The translations under genes and the position numbers were made by a program. Under the pieces are notes generated by a model that worked only from the letters and a program-made list of their open reading frames with translations, searched no databases and was not told the DNA's origin. From Streptomyces sp. SCL15-4 (lineage in GTDB: Bacteria > Actinomycetota > Actinomycetes > Streptomycetales > Streptomycetaceae), in NCBI RefSeq assembly GCF_033366695.1, contig NZ_JAOBTQ010000001.1, positions 7,936,001-8,000,000 of the forward strand: DNA of 64,000 nt, in the 5' to 3' direction. Within the stretch, counting starts at the first letter, position 1, and each line of letters begins with the position of its first letter. Of this stretch, positions 33,238-42,209 are shown piece after piece.

Positions 33238-33270
33238 GTGTGTGTCCTTTCCGGGTCGGGGGAACGGGGG

Positions 33271-34089
33271 TCAGGCCGCGGCGGCGGCCTTGACGGCGTG
33301 GGACACCCGCGCGCGCAGCTTCGCGAACTCGCCCGAGTTCCGCAGCTCTTCGGCGTCCACGTCGCCGCGCGGCAGCGGGATCGGGAGGTCCAGGGCCACG
33401 GTGCCCGGGCTCCGGGTCAGCACGACGATGCGCGAGCCGAGGAACACCGCCTCGTCCGCCGAGTGCGTCACGAACACCGTGGTGCGGCCGGTCCGCTCGG
33501 TCACCTGGCGGACGTCCTCCTGGAGCCGTTCCCGGGTCAGCGCGTCCAGCGCCGCGAAGGGTTCGTCGAGCAGCAGGAGCGGGTTCTCGGCGGCGAGGGC
33601 GCGGGCGATGGCGACGCGTTGCTGCTGGCCGCCGGAGATCTCCCAGACCCGGCGGTTCTCGACCCCCGTGAGGCCCACACGGTCCAGCAACTGCGCCCGC
33701 CGCTCCGGTCGTCGGGCGCGCTCGACGCCCGCGTACCGCAGTGCCAGGTCGATGTTGCCCCGCACGGTCCGCCACGGGAACAGGCGTGGTGTCTGGAAGA
33801 CCACCCCGGCGGACACCCCGGGCCGTGGTTCGGCACCGCGGACACGCACCGAGCCGTGCGTGGGCCGCTCGAACCCGGCGATGAGCCGCAGCAGCGTGCT
33901 CTTGCCGCATCCGGAGGCGCCCACCAGGACCAGGAACTCCCCGGCGGGGACGGTCAGGTCGACGGGCCCCACGGCGGTGAAGCCCTCGCCGCCCCGGCCG
34001 TACCGGTGAACGACCCCGTCGAGGCGGATGGCCCCGGCGTGCACGGCGCCGGCCTCCCGCGTGGACGCGGTGACATCACTTGAGGGCAT
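33271..34089 (-). CDS. ABC transporter ATPase, sulfonate/nitrate/taurine type (SsuB/TauB-like)
   Basis: A 272-residue ATPase. Walker A GASGCGKST, Q-loop VVFQTPRLFPW, signature ISGGQQQRVAIARAL, Walker B LLLLDEPFAALD and switch VFVTHSADEAVFLGSRIVVL are intact. The preference for SsuB/TauB comes from ALDALTRERLQEDV and from its neighbours. It powers uptake through the permease encoded upstream. Its ATG lies 14 bases inside the end of the binding-protein gene, so the two are co-translated. Confidence 0.92.
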   Translation of the reverse strand: MPSSDVTASTREAGAVHAGAIRLDGVVHRYGRGGEGFTAVGPVDLTVPAGEFLVLVGASGCGKSTLLRLIAGFERPTHGSVRVRGAEPRPGVSAGVVFQTPRLFPWRTVRGNIDLALRYAGVERARRPERRAQLLDRVGLTGVENRRVWEISGGQQQRVAIARALAAENPLLLLDEPFAALDALTRERLQEDVRQVTERTGRTTVFVTHSADEAVFLGSRIVVLTRSPGTVALDLPIPLPRGDVDAEELRNSGEFAKLRARVSHAVKAAAAA

Positions 34090-35125
34090 CGGGCAGCCCC
34101 TTGAGATAGAACGCCTCGCGGACGACGTCCTCGGACGGCGCGGCGTCGATCTGTTGCTGGTCGGCCAGGAAGCGCGCGGTGTCGGTGACGTAGGCGAGCA
34201 GCTTGCCGGGGCTGCGATCGGTGCCCAGCCAGTCGGCGGACGCCACCTGCTCCGGGGTGAGGAACACTCCCTGCCGGAGCTGGGCTTTCGCGTCCGTCGC
34301 GCTGATGCCGAGTTCGGCCGCGACGGCCGCGACCGAGCCGTCGGGGTCGTCCTTGAGCAAGCGCAGCGCCCGTGCCTCCGCCGTGCGCCAGGCGCTGATC
34401 GCCTGCGGGTCCCTGGCGATGAGGTCGTCCGAGACCACCGCCAGGTCGAGCGTCGGTCTGCCCGCCGCGCCTATCTCCTTGCTGCTGGTGAGCTGGGTGC
34501 CGGTCGTACGCAGCTCGTCCAGGGTGGGCAGCCACACATAGGCGGCGTCGATGTCGCCGCGCTGCCAGGCGGCGAGGATGGCCTGCGGCTGGAGATCGAC
34601 GAGTTTGACGTCGGAACTCCTCAGTCCGGCCGTCCGCAGGGCCGCCAGCAGGCTGTAGTGCGAGGTCGAGGCGAAGGGAGTGGCGACGGTCTTCCCCTTG
34701 AGGCCCGCGACGGAGGAGACGCCGCTGCCCTTGCGCGCGACGAGGGCCTCGTTCTCCCCGGCGACGTCCAGGACCCACGCGACCTTGTACGGGATCGGCG
34801 AGCCGCCCGAGATGCCGCGGGCGAACGGGCTGGAGCCCAGCGCCGCGATGTCCAGCGACTTGCCGAGGAAGGCCTGGTTCACGGCGGCCCCGGAGTCGAA
34901 CTTGATCCAGGTGATGCTGTAGTCCGGCAGCTCCTTCTCCAGCAGCTTCCTGTTCTTCACGAGCAGGTCGCCGCTGGGGAAGGCGAAGTAGCCGATGCGC
35001 AGCCGCGGGGAGCCGCCCGACGTCGACGCCTCACCGGACGAGCAGCCGGTGACGGCCGCGGAGACGGCGGCGAGCGCACCGGCCAGCAGGAGCCGGCGGG
35101 AAGCGCCTTGGGGCACACGGGACAT
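34076..35125 (-). CDS. ABC transporter substrate-binding lipoprotein, sulfonate type (SsuA/TauA-like)
   Basis: A 349-residue lipoprotein. The signal contains RRLLLAGALAAVSAAVTGCSSG with the lipobox Cys. The mature part, LRIGYFAFPSGDLLVKNRKLLEKEL and FDSGAAVNQAFLGKSLDIAALGSSPFARG, is the type-II fold of aliphatic-sulfonate/nitrate binding proteins; GLKGKTVATPFASTSHYSLL is the hinge region. It delivers the sulfonate to the permease at the outer face of the membrane. It is coupled to the ATPase gene and lies 132 bases after the permease gene. Confidence 0.92.
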   Translation of the reverse strand: MSRVPQGASRRLLLAGALAAVSAAVTGCSSGEASTSGGSPRLRIGYFAFPSGDLLVKNRKLLEKELPDYSITWIKFDSGAAVNQAFLGKSLDIAALGSSPFARGISGGSPIPYKVAWVLDVAGENEALVARKGSGVSSVAGLKGKTVATPFASTSHYSLLAALRTAGLRSSDVKLVDLQPQAILAAWQRGDIDAAYVWLPTLDELRTTGTQLTSSKEIGAAGRPTLDLAVVSDDLIARDPQAISAWRTAEARALRLLKDDPDGSVAAVAAELGISATDAKAQLRQGVFLTPEQVASADWLGTDRSPGKLLAYVTDTARFLADQQQIDAAPSEDVVREAFYLKGLPDALK

Positions 35126-35257
35126 GACGAAGCCGTTTCTGTGCTGGGTTCGGGGGAGGGGAGGGGGTGTGCGAGCGGGGGCCTGCGCGCCGGTGCCTGG
35201 ACGGGCCGTACGCCGACGCGACCGGGAGGAGGAGGACGGGGACTGCGGAGGCCGGTG

Positions 35258-36133
35258 CTACGCGCGGCCGCGCCACGGCACGAGGACGCGCTCCAGCCGC
35301 AGCAGCAGGCCGTCGATCACCAGGCCGGAGACGCCGATGGTGATGATGCCGACCAGCACCACCGGGGTGTTGTTGTAGTTGGCGGCGTCCTTGACCATGC
35401 CGCCGATACCGGGCAGCCCGTTGACCAGCTCGGCGGCCACCAGGGAGGAGTAGGCCACGCCCACGGCGAGCCGGACGCCGGTGAGCGTCTCCGGCAGCGC
35501 GGACGGGACGACGACGTCCTTGACCACGTTCCACCGCGAGGCGCCGAGGGCACGGGCGGCCTCGATCAGACTCCTCGGCACGGCCGCGACAGCCGTGGTG
35601 GTCGACACCGCCACGGGCGGGAACGCGGCCACCGCCAGCAGGGTGACCTTGGGCTCCTCGTTGATGCCGAGCCAGATCACGAGCAGGGAGAAGTACGCCA
35701 GCGGAGGCAGGGTGCGCAGGAAGGTGATCCAGGGCTCGAACAACGCGCGCAGCCAGCCGACGGTACCCATGAGCAGCCCGAACAGCACCCCGAAGGCGAC
35801 ACCGATACCGGCGCCGATCGCGATGCGGCGCAGGCTGATGCCCAGGTGTTCGACGAGGTAGGTGCCGTTGTACCCGCGTACACCCTGGTGTGTCGTGGAC
35901 ACGTTGACGAACGCGTCCCACACCTTGGCCGGTGGCGGAACCAGTGTCTCGCTCCAGGTGCCGCTCGCCGCCAGCAGCTGCCACAGCGCGAGGAAGACGA
36001 GGAGCGAACCGAGCGGCAGCAGGATGGGGCCGACACGGGCCCAGGCGTGCCGCGTCGGGAAGGGCCGCCGAGGTGGCAGTCCGGTGTGCGGCTCGGTGGT
36101 GCGGGGTTCGGACAGTGGGGGAGTCGTGGACAC
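35258..36133 (-). CDS. ABC transporter permease, sulfonate type (SsuC/TauC-like)
   Basis: A 291-residue inner-membrane permease with about six hydrophobic helices (ILLPLGSLLVFLALWQLL near the N-terminus). The EAA loop EAARALGASRWNVVKDVVVPSALPETLTGV is intact and ELVNGLPGIGGMVKDAANY is typical of SsuC/TauC. GTG at 36133 has GGAGG seven bases upstream, better than the in-frame start 13 codons earlier. It is the first gene of the sulfonate operon (permease, binding protein, ATPase, dioxygenase). Confidence 0.9.
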   Translation of the reverse strand: MSTTPPLSEPRTTEPHTGLPPRRPFPTRHAWARVGPILLPLGSLLVFLALWQLLAASGTWSETLVPPPAKVWDAFVNVSTTHQGVRGYNGTYLVEHLGISLRRIAIGAGIGVAFGVLFGLLMGTVGWLRALFEPWITFLRTLPPLAYFSLLVIWLGINEEPKVTLLAVAAFPPVAVSTTTAVAAVPRSLIEAARALGASRWNVVKDVVVPSALPETLTGVRLAVGVAYSSLVAAELVNGLPGIGGMVKDAANYNNTPVVLVGIITIGVSGLVIDGLLLRLERVLVPWRGRA

Positions 36134-36700
36134 GGGCGTCCTCCATGGGACGCCGGGGAGGAACGGCCTCAACGGCGGAGGGCGGCGGTCGGCCCCGGCG
36201 TGGGTGTTGCTGAACGATGCGGACGGAGCACCCCGGCAGGGCGCGACAAAGACCCTCGTCCGGGTGACGTCACCGGACGACGAGCGGCGCGGGAACAGGC
36301 CGGATCAGCAACAACACGAGCCCGGGCGTCGGCACAGGTCGATGACCAGACGTCGCACCAGGGACTCGGAGATCATGAGGCGTATTTGTACAACAGACGC
36401 GGCCCCCGTCCAAGAGCCGTCCACTCTATGGAACCCGGCCGCTCACGGACCGGGCACACAAGACCGCGACCCGGCCGGGAAGACGGTGCCCGGCGTCGCG
36501 CGGTCGCGGTCGCCGGGCCGGGAGCAGCGGCCGCGCCGGGAAGCGACGGCCGGCCGGAACACCGCGGGGCCGGGGCGGGTTGCGGGCCGCGGCCTCGACG
36601 CGGGCCCGCGATCGCCTGACGAGCGCGGACCCGCGCCCAGCAGCGCACCCCGCCACGCCCCCCGGCCGGCTCGTGCCGGGGAGCCGCTGCCGGTACACGC
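36134..36700. other. Intergenic region upstream of the sulfonate operon
   Basis: About 570 bases. The part next to the operon (36360-36420) is less GC-rich and contains the 8-bp palindrome TTGTACAA at 36386-36393, a possible operator or promoter element read toward the operon. The rest, next to the type III PKS stop, is extremely GC-rich, with short frames rich in Arg, Pro and Gly in every direction. No gene is supported. Confidence 0.4.
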
Positions 36701-37759
36701 CTAACGGTGGCCCTGGTCCGTCCATGTGCCGTGGAGCGCGGTGACGGAGAAGCCCGGCCCGTAGGCGACCGCCAGCGCGGCGGTGCCGTCGGCGGGCGGC
36801 TGTTCGTGTGTGCGTTCGAGGACGCGCAGGACGGACACGCCGCCGAGGTTGCCTTCCTCGGACAGGGTGTCGAGTGAGTGGCGTGCGTCGTCCTCGTCGA
36901 GGCCGAGAGCGGTGGCGGTGTCCATGATGATCGGCTTGGAACCGGGGTGGATGACGGGGACGTCGACCGGGCGGCCGTCGAGCCAGTCGAGGACGGCGGG
37001 CATGACGTGCCGGGCGCCTCCGACGGCCTGCTTGGTGGAGTCGAAGTGCAGGCCGTCCGTGCCGATACGGCCGGCGTACATGGCGAGACTGTCGGGGAGG
37101 GCGTACTCGAACATACCGTCCGCCGCCACGGCCAAGCCGGGCCCGAGCGGCTCGCTGCTCACGATGGTGGCCGCCCCGCTGTCTCCGAACAGCGCTTTGT
37201 AGATCATGTGCTCGATCTTCGTGTCGTTGTGGTTGTAGGCGGTGGAGAGGACCTCAGCGGCGACGACGAGGACGCGGGAGCCGGGATGCAGGAGCGCTTG
37301 TTCGGCGGCGCGGATGAGGGCGTGGGCGCCGCCGGCGCAGGCCGTGGTGGTAAGCGCGGTGCGCCGGACGGTCGGGCGCAGACCGAGCCGGTGGACGAGA
37401 TGGATGTCGAGGTTGGGAACGGCCCAGCCGGTGGCGTGGGTGGTGATGACGCCGGTGATGTCGCCCGGCCGCAGTCCGTACCGGTCGAGGGTGGCGCGGG
37501 CCGCGGCCTCGGCCATCGACAGCCCGTCGGCGAAGGCTCTGGTGACGCGTTCGCCCACGTCGGCGGTTCCGGAGATGGTGTCCGCGGTGAGGGGCTGGGT
37601 GAAGTAACGGCTGTCGACGCCGCAGTTGTCGAGGACCCGGAGAATGGCGCGGAGCCGGGGATGGCCGGGGTGGTGGGCGCGGATGTCGTCGGCTATCTCG
37701 CTGGTCGTGACCTTGTGCGGGGCGAGGACGGTGGTCGGGCGGGCGATGTGTGCAGGCAT
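36701..37759 (-). CDS. Type III polyketide synthase
   Basis: A 352-residue chalcone/stilbene-synthase-fold enzyme. The catalytic triad can be placed: C141 in TALTTTACAGGAHALIRA, H271 in VPVIHPGSKPI and N304 in LSEEGNLGGVSVLRVLE. FGDSGAATIVSSE is another conserved block. It condenses malonyl-CoA units onto a starter and cyclises the chain to a phenol, pyrone or naphthalene-type product; the product cannot be predicted. The active-site GNLGG differs from the GNMSS typical of plant and RppA enzymes. ATG at 37759 has AGGGGGG upstream. A perfect 12-bp inverted repeat lies directly before the ribosome binding site. Confidence 0.88.
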   Translation of the reverse strand: MPAHIARPTTVLAPHKVTTSEIADDIRAHHPGHPRLRAILRVLDNCGVDSRYFTQPLTADTISGTADVGERVTRAFADGLSMAEAAARATLDRYGLRPGDITGVITTHATGWAVPNLDIHLVHRLGLRPTVRRTALTTTACAGGAHALIRAAEQALLHPGSRVLVVAAEVLSTAYNHNDTKIEHMIYKALFGDSGAATIVSSEPLGPGLAVAADGMFEYALPDSLAMYAGRIGTDGLHFDSTKQAVGGARHVMPAVLDWLDGRPVDVPVIHPGSKPIIMDTATALGLDEDDARHSLDTLSEEGNLGGVSVLRVLERTHEQPPADGTAALAVAYGPGFSVTALHGTWTDQGHR

Positions 37760-37774
37760 GTGGTCCCCCCTGGA

Positions 37775-37804
37775 CGTACGTTGACCTGGTCGGGTCAACG
37801 TACG
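37775..37804. promoter_or_regulatory. Perfect 12-bp inverted repeat upstream of type III PKS
   Basis: CGTACGTTGACC and its exact complement GGTCAACGTACG are separated by 6 bases, ending 15 bases upstream of the PKS start codon. It could be the operator of a repressor, or a 5' UTR hairpin that controls translation. The adjacent MmyB-type regulator is a candidate partner. Confidence 0.7.
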
Positions 37805-37885
37805 GCAAAGTTGGCGCGATCGTTTCCCTCGGTCGTCGCGTTCATGTCCCCGCACTACCCGTCATATCAGAACAAAGCCTCGCGT

Positions 37886-38710
37886 TCACCCCATTGTTCG
37901 AGCCTGCAGCATGGGAGGACGTGTGGCCTTGTGCCGTGGACCCGGCCGAAAAATGAGGATCATGAATCGTGATCCGGGCGCGGTGAGCGGCTGCGCCACA
38001 CACATCGTCACCCAGCCCTGCCCGTGGAGCGCGTGCCGGATGGGGCGCTCGTCACCGTCGGGGTGGATGCTGGTGCCGCCCGCGTCGTAGAGAGGCCGGG
38101 AGGCGGGATCGGCGAGCACGTCGGCTTCTATGTTCAGCAGAGTCTTGTCGTCGGGACGCTGCGCCAGCGCGGTCTGGAGCTGGGGCATGACCAGCGGCGC
38201 CCAGGCGGTGGCCCAGTCGGTGAGCTGGTCGCGGCCGTCGATGAGCATCCACCGCATGGTGTTGGCGGGAGCCCGCCCGTGGTCGAAGAGCTGGTGGAAG
38301 TGGTCGTTGCAGGTGATGAGGTTCCAACTGGCGTCGGTCACATAAGCCATGCCCTGCACGGCGTGGACGGCGTCGGCCCAGGCGGCGGGCACGGCGTGCC
38401 CCGAGGTGTCGTACAGCGGGCCGGGCGGGTCCTCGCCGCGGGCGTACCGGCACAGGGAGATCCATTCCTGCTCGTTCATGCCGTACAGCCGCGCGATGTC
38501 GCGGAGCAGATCGACCGGCGCGTTCGGGTAGTTGCCGGATTCCAGGCGCTGGTAGGTGCGGTCGGCGCAACCGAGGAGTTCGTCGACGTGGTGCTGGGCG
38601 AGGCCGGGCGCGCGGCGGCCTCTGCCGGTGGGCCGGGGGAGGCCATGTGTTTCGGGGGATATCTGGGCACGGCGGTCTTTGAGGAGTTTGTTGAGGGCTT
38701 GCTTGTTCAC
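37886..38710 (-). CDS. XRE/MmyB-family transcriptional regulator
   Basis: A 274-residue regulator. The N-terminal HTH covers LAQHHVDELLGCADRTYQRLESGN. The C-terminal half is the MmyB-like PAS/ligand domain: VTDASWNLITCNDHFHQLFDHG, NTMRWMLIDGRDQLTDWATAWAPLVMPQLQTAL and PIRHALHGQGWVTMCVAQPL. MmyB-type proteins often control antibiotic genes and the domain may bind fatty acids. GTG at 38710 is the start. It lies directly upstream of the type III PKS on the same strand, with a 126-base gap containing the palindrome, so it may regulate that gene. Confidence 0.85.
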   Translation of the reverse strand: MNKQALNKLLKDRRAQISPETHGLPRPTGRGRRAPGLAQHHVDELLGCADRTYQRLESGNYPNAPVDLLRDIARLYGMNEQEWISLCRYARGEDPPGPLYDTSGHAVPAAWADAVHAVQGMAYVTDASWNLITCNDHFHQLFDHGRAPANTMRWMLIDGRDQLTDWATAWAPLVMPQLQTALAQRPDDKTLLNIEADVLADPASRPLYDAGGTSIHPDGDERPIRHALHGQGWVTMCVAQPLTAPGSRFMILIFRPGPRHKATRPPMLQARTMG

Positions 38711-39233
38711 TTCGGATTTGTCCCCCGGAACCGGTTGTAGAGTGGCAGTCAGTCTAATTACTGCAACGGGGATTTGCTGTAAAAGATCTGCCGTAGATAT
38801 CGGCTGGTTATGTCATGCATGCTCGGTGCTGCGCGGGCCCCGGGCGGCAACTCTGACGGCTGGTGCGCGCGTGCATCACCCCCTCGCGGATACCGGCTGT
38901 CAACTGGTCGACTCCCCCGGCTGGTATCCGCGCGAGGAGGCCGGAAACGGACGTGTGGCCGAGCACGCTTCCGGATTCTGGTGCGGTGCCCTTCGGGACT
39001 CCCGGGCGGGCCGGCACCAGCGGCCGGACGCAGGTTCGGTGCCATGCTCCCGGACCTGCTGTGCTGTGGCCGGTGCCCTCCCGCCCTACCCCAGGGGCCT
39101 TGGCACCGGCCGCCGGCTTCCTCACGGCCACCCGGTCCCGTACGGGGACGGGCGCTGTCCTTTTCGGCCATGGAGCCGTTGCGCGGTCGGCGCACCGCGC
39201 GCCGCTCCCGGGGGAAACGCGGAGTCGCCGCGG
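38711..39233. other. Intergenic region upstream of MmyB-type regulator
   Basis: About 520 bases. The end near the regulator (38740-38830) is AT-rich for this genome (AATTA, TGTAAAAGATC, GATATC) and probably holds its promoter. The remainder is GC-rich and I see no gene or clear hairpin in it. Confidence 0.4.
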
Positions 39234-39965
39234 TCAGCGTGCCTGCCAGACCGTTCCGCGCGCCTCGTACTCCAGCATCGCCTCCACACCGGTCGCGGCG
39301 TCCGATCCGAGTTCGCGTTTGACCAGCCAGAGGCCCAGCTCCAGCCCCGAGGTGATGCCTCCGGCGGTGACCAGATCCCCGTCGTCGACCACGCGGGCGT
39401 CCTTGACCGCACCACCCTGTTCCGCGAGGTACGCCTTCGCGCCGTGGTGCGTGGTGCAGGGGCGTCCCTTGGTCAGACCGGCCGCGGACAGCAGCACCGC
39501 GCCCGTGCACAGCGAACTGATCGTCAGCCCCTCGCGCGGAGCCGCGGCGAGCGCTCGCGGGAGGGTGCCGTCGGCGACCTCGGCCCACACCCCCGGGCCG
39601 TCGCGGCGTGTGTAGCCGACGCCGGGCACCACGATCACGTCCGCCTCCTGCGGAGCCCAGCGGTGCTTGACCTGGATCCCCGTGCCGTACCCGCAGCGGA
39701 CCAGCCTGGGCCGTCCGGTGGTGACGTACCGGACCTCGACCCCGTTCGCGCTGTGCATCGCGGCGGCCGAGAACACCTCGTATGGAGCGGCACAGTCGAG
39801 TTCCTCGACTCCGTCGAACATCACGATGTCGACGCGCAGCCGACGCGTCCGCCGGGTCGCGGCAGCCGCCGCCCCGGTGCCTGAGACCGTGGCCGTCAGC
39901 GCCCCGGCTCCCAAAGTCGCCGCGCCCGCTGCTGTCGTCCGGCGAAGAAAGTCTCTGCGTTCCAT
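39234..39965 (-). CDS. Tat-exported DJ-1/PfpI-family protein
   Basis: A 243-residue class I glutamine-amidotransferase-like protein. The N-terminus ERRDFLRRTTAAGAATLGAGA is a twin-arginine signal, so a folded protein is exported. The DJ-1 domain runs from VDIVMFDGVEELDCAAPYEVF through DVIVVPGVGYTRRDG to LTISSLCTGAVLLSAAGL, where the Cys is the reactive nucleophile, and VVDDGDLVTAGGITSGLELGLWLV. This is the ThiJ/PfpI type also found as the N-terminal domain of AraC-like regulators, but here it lacks an HTH domain. Role outside the cell unknown. Confidence 0.88.
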   Translation of the reverse strand: MERRDFLRRTTAAGAATLGAGALTATVSGTGAAAAATRRTRRLRVDIVMFDGVEELDCAAPYEVFSAAAMHSANGVEVRYVTTGRPRLVRCGYGTGIQVKHRWAPQEADVIVVPGVGYTRRDGPGVWAEVADGTLPRALAAAPREGLTISSLCTGAVLLSAAGLTKGRPCTTHHGAKAYLAEQGGAVKDARVVDDGDLVTAGGITSGLELGLWLVKRELGSDAATGVEAMLEYEARGTVWQAR

Positions 39966-40170
39966 CGGTGTGCCTCCTGTGTCTGCCGTGAACGGCCTTT
40001 CGGAACAGCGTACGGATTCCGTGAACCGCCTCTGAAACATTGGTCGTTGGAGACGACGGCCGAGTTCCCGACCGAGGCGATGTGGCGGGTTGCGGTACGG
40101 CTGTGCACAACGGGGGCCGATGCGTACCGTCGTGCGACGCGTGAGGCGCGGACTGTGAGGATGAGGCGCC
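39966..40170. other. Intergenic region
   Basis: About 200 bases upstream of the Tat-exported protein, containing its promoter. No specific element could be assigned. Confidence 0.3.
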
Positions 40171-40471
40171 ATGACCGCCGGGTGGTGCTGTCGCACGCTC
40201 AGGGCCGCCGTGCTCGCGGCCGTCTGCGTGCTGCTCGCCGCCCTGGGCCACGTCATGATGTCGGAGACCGCGGTGCCCTGGTGGGCCATGGCCGCGGCTA
40301 CCGGGCCGACCGGCGGCACGGCCCGGCTGCCGGCCGGCCGGGAGCGCGGGCCGGTCACGGCCGGCTCCCTCGTGGTTCGCGCGCGCCCGCGCCTCACTGA
40401 TCGAGTGGCTGCGGGACGCCGAGCGCCGCGCGGCCCTGCCCGGCGCCGCCTGTCACCGCGACGCCCGGTGA
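40171..40471 (+). pseudogene. Frameshifted remnant of a small membrane protein
   Basis: From ATG 40171 the frame gives one hydrophobic stretch (AAVLAAVCVLLAALGHVMMS), WWAMAAATGPTGG and then AGRERGPVTAGSLVV, which looks like the first half of a small Streptomyces integral membrane protein. After about 40380 this frame becomes Arg/Pro-rich, whereas the next frame reads ASLIEWLRDAERRAAL and stops at 40471. A frameshift near 40375-40385 would join them. I treat it as a decayed gene with modest confidence; an intact orthologue would settle it. Confidence 0.35.
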
Positions 40472-40675
40472 TTCCCGGGCTCCCACCGCTGTCGGACGGA
40501 TGTCGGCGGCGGTCGATGTCTGTCGGCGCTTTGTCGGTGGCCGCCGGGACAGTGGAATCAGCCGGCGCCGGTCCTTCGACGGCACCGGCTCCCACTGTCC
40601 CGTCTCACCGCGGCGGCCGTCCCGGTGTGCTCTGCCGGGCGTCCACGCAGCCGTTTCGCACTCAGGAAGGTCCTC

Positions 40676-41809
40676 ATGACCACGGACATCACCATCATCG
40701 GCGCCGGCCTCGGCGGCCTCGCGCTCGCCCGTGTCCTGCACGTCCACGGCATACCGGCCACGGTCTACGAGGCGGAGCCCTCCCCGGCCGCGCGCTCGCA
40801 GGGCGGGATGCTCGACATCCACGACTACAACGGTCAACTCGCCCTCGAAGCAGCAGGGTTGATGCAGGAGTTCCGCGGTCTGGTCCTGGAGGGCCGCCAG
40901 GCGATGCGGTTCCTCGCCCCGGACGGGACCGTCCTGTTCGACAAGGCCGACGACGGCACCGGCGGCAGGCCCGAGGTGCAGCGCGGCGAGCTGCGCCGGA
41001 TGCTGCTCGACTCGCTCCCGGCCGGCACCGTCCGGTGGGGACACAAGGTGACCGGCGCCCGCGCCCTCGGCGGAGGCCGCCACCAGGTGACGTTCGCCGA
41101 CGGCGGCACCGTCACCACCACTCTCCTGGTCGGCGCGGACGGCGCGTGGTCACGCGTCCGGCCGCTGCTGTCCACCGCCACACCCCGGTACATCGGCAAG
41201 TCGGTCGTCGAGACCTATCTCCACGACGCCGGCACCCGCCACCCCGCCGCGGCGAAGGCGGTCGGCGGCGGCTCGATGATCGTGCACACGCCGGGCAGGG
41301 AGATGTTCGCCCACCGGGAGAAGGACGACACCCTGCACGCCTACCTCGGGCTGTCCGAACCGCAGGACTGGTTCACCGCCATCGACTTCACCGACGCGGC
41401 CGCGGCCACCGCACGCATCGCCGCGGAGTTCGACGGCTGGGCACCCGAACTCACCGCACTGATCACCGACACCGACACCGCACCCGTCCTGCGTCCCCTT
41501 TACGCCCTGCCCGCCGAGCACCGGTGGGACCGGGTGCCCGGAGTGACCCTGATCGGCGACGCCGCCCACCTGACGGCACCGAACGGCGAAGGCGCCAACC
41601 TGGCGATGCTCGACGGCGCCGAACTCGGCCGAGCCCTCGCCGAGCACCGCGACGACACCGAGGCCGCGCTCGCCGCGTACGAGCGGGCCATGTTCCCGCG
41701 CAGCGCCGAGGCCGCCGCCTTCGAAGGCGAGGAGGCTCACGGGACCGACTCCGACACGGCCACGGTCCACGAACTGATCACCGCGCTGACCCGGCAGGGG
41801 TCCCGATGA
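40676..41809 (+). CDS. TetX-like FAD-dependent monooxygenase
   Basis: A 377-residue class A flavin monooxygenase. ITIIGAGLGGLALARVLHVHG is the FAD dinucleotide fold. GGMLDIHDYNGQLALEAAGL, RGELRRMLLDSLPAGTVRWGHKV and VTLIGDAAHLTAPNGEGANLAMLDGAELG resemble the tetracycline-inactivating enzyme TetX (388 aa) block by block; TetX has [21 protein letters not shown] and MIGDAAHLMPPFAGQGVN in these places. It may hydroxylate a polycyclic or phenolic substrate; tetracycline activity is not proven. ATG at 40676 follows GGAAGG. It is monocistronic and convergent with the STAS gene. Confidence 0.85.
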   Translation: MTTDITIIGAGLGGLALARVLHVHGIPATVYEAEPSPAARSQGGMLDIHDYNGQLALEAAGLMQEFRGLVLEGRQAMRFLAPDGTVLFDKADDGTGGRPEVQRGELRRMLLDSLPAGTVRWGHKVTGARALGGGRHQVTFADGGTVTTTLLVGADGAWSRVRPLLSTATPRYIGKSVVETYLHDAGTRHPAAAKAVGGGSMIVHTPGREMFAHREKDDTLHAYLGLSEPQDWFTAIDFTDAAAATARIAAEFDGWAPELTALITDTDTAPVLRPLYALPAEHRWDRVPGVTLIGDAAHLTAPNGEGANLAMLDGAELGRALAEHRDDTEAALAAYERAMFPRSAEAAAFEGEEAHGTDSDTATVHELITALTRQGSR

Positions 41810-41870
41810 GGCCGGCGGGGCACGACGGGTGCGGGCGGGCGGCGACCGGGCGAAGCCGTGGCACGAGCGG

Positions 41871-42209
41871 TCAGGGCCGGGTGGCGGTGTCCCTGTCGGG
41901 ATAGAGGGAGAAGATCTGGTCCAGGCCGACGATGCGGAGCACGCGGAGGGTGTGGGCGGGGACCGCGGCGAGGGCGATGTCCGCCTTCGCGGCGTGTGCG
42001 CGGGTGCGGGCGGCGAGCAGAGCGGTGATGCCGCTGGAGTCGCAGAATTCCATGCCGGCCAGGTCCACGACGAGGCGCTGACCCGGCCGCAGGGCCAGGG
42101 CGGCGACCCGTTCGCGCAGCTCGGAGGCGTTCGAGTAGTCGAGTTCGCCGATGATCTCCAAGACGGGACCGGTCGCGGTGTCGAGAGGGGTGATGTTCAG
42201 TGGGCTCAT
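41871..42209 (-). CDS. STAS-domain anti-anti-sigma factor
   Basis: A 112-residue STAS protein. VLEIIGELDYSNASELRERV and VVDLAGMEFCDSSGITALLAARTRAH are the SpoIIAA/RsbV blocks; S58 in DSSG is the expected phosphorylation site. It would bind an anti-sigma kinase when dephosphorylated and release a stress sigma factor. Its start overlaps the stop of the PAS-SpoIIE phosphatase gene by 4 bases, so phosphatase and target are made together. Confidence 0.9.
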   Translation of the reverse strand: MSPLNITPLDTATGPVLEIIGELDYSNASELRERVAALALRPGQRLVVDLAGMEFCDSSGITALLAARTRAHAAKADIALAAVPAHTLRVLRIVGLDQIFSLYPDRDTATRP

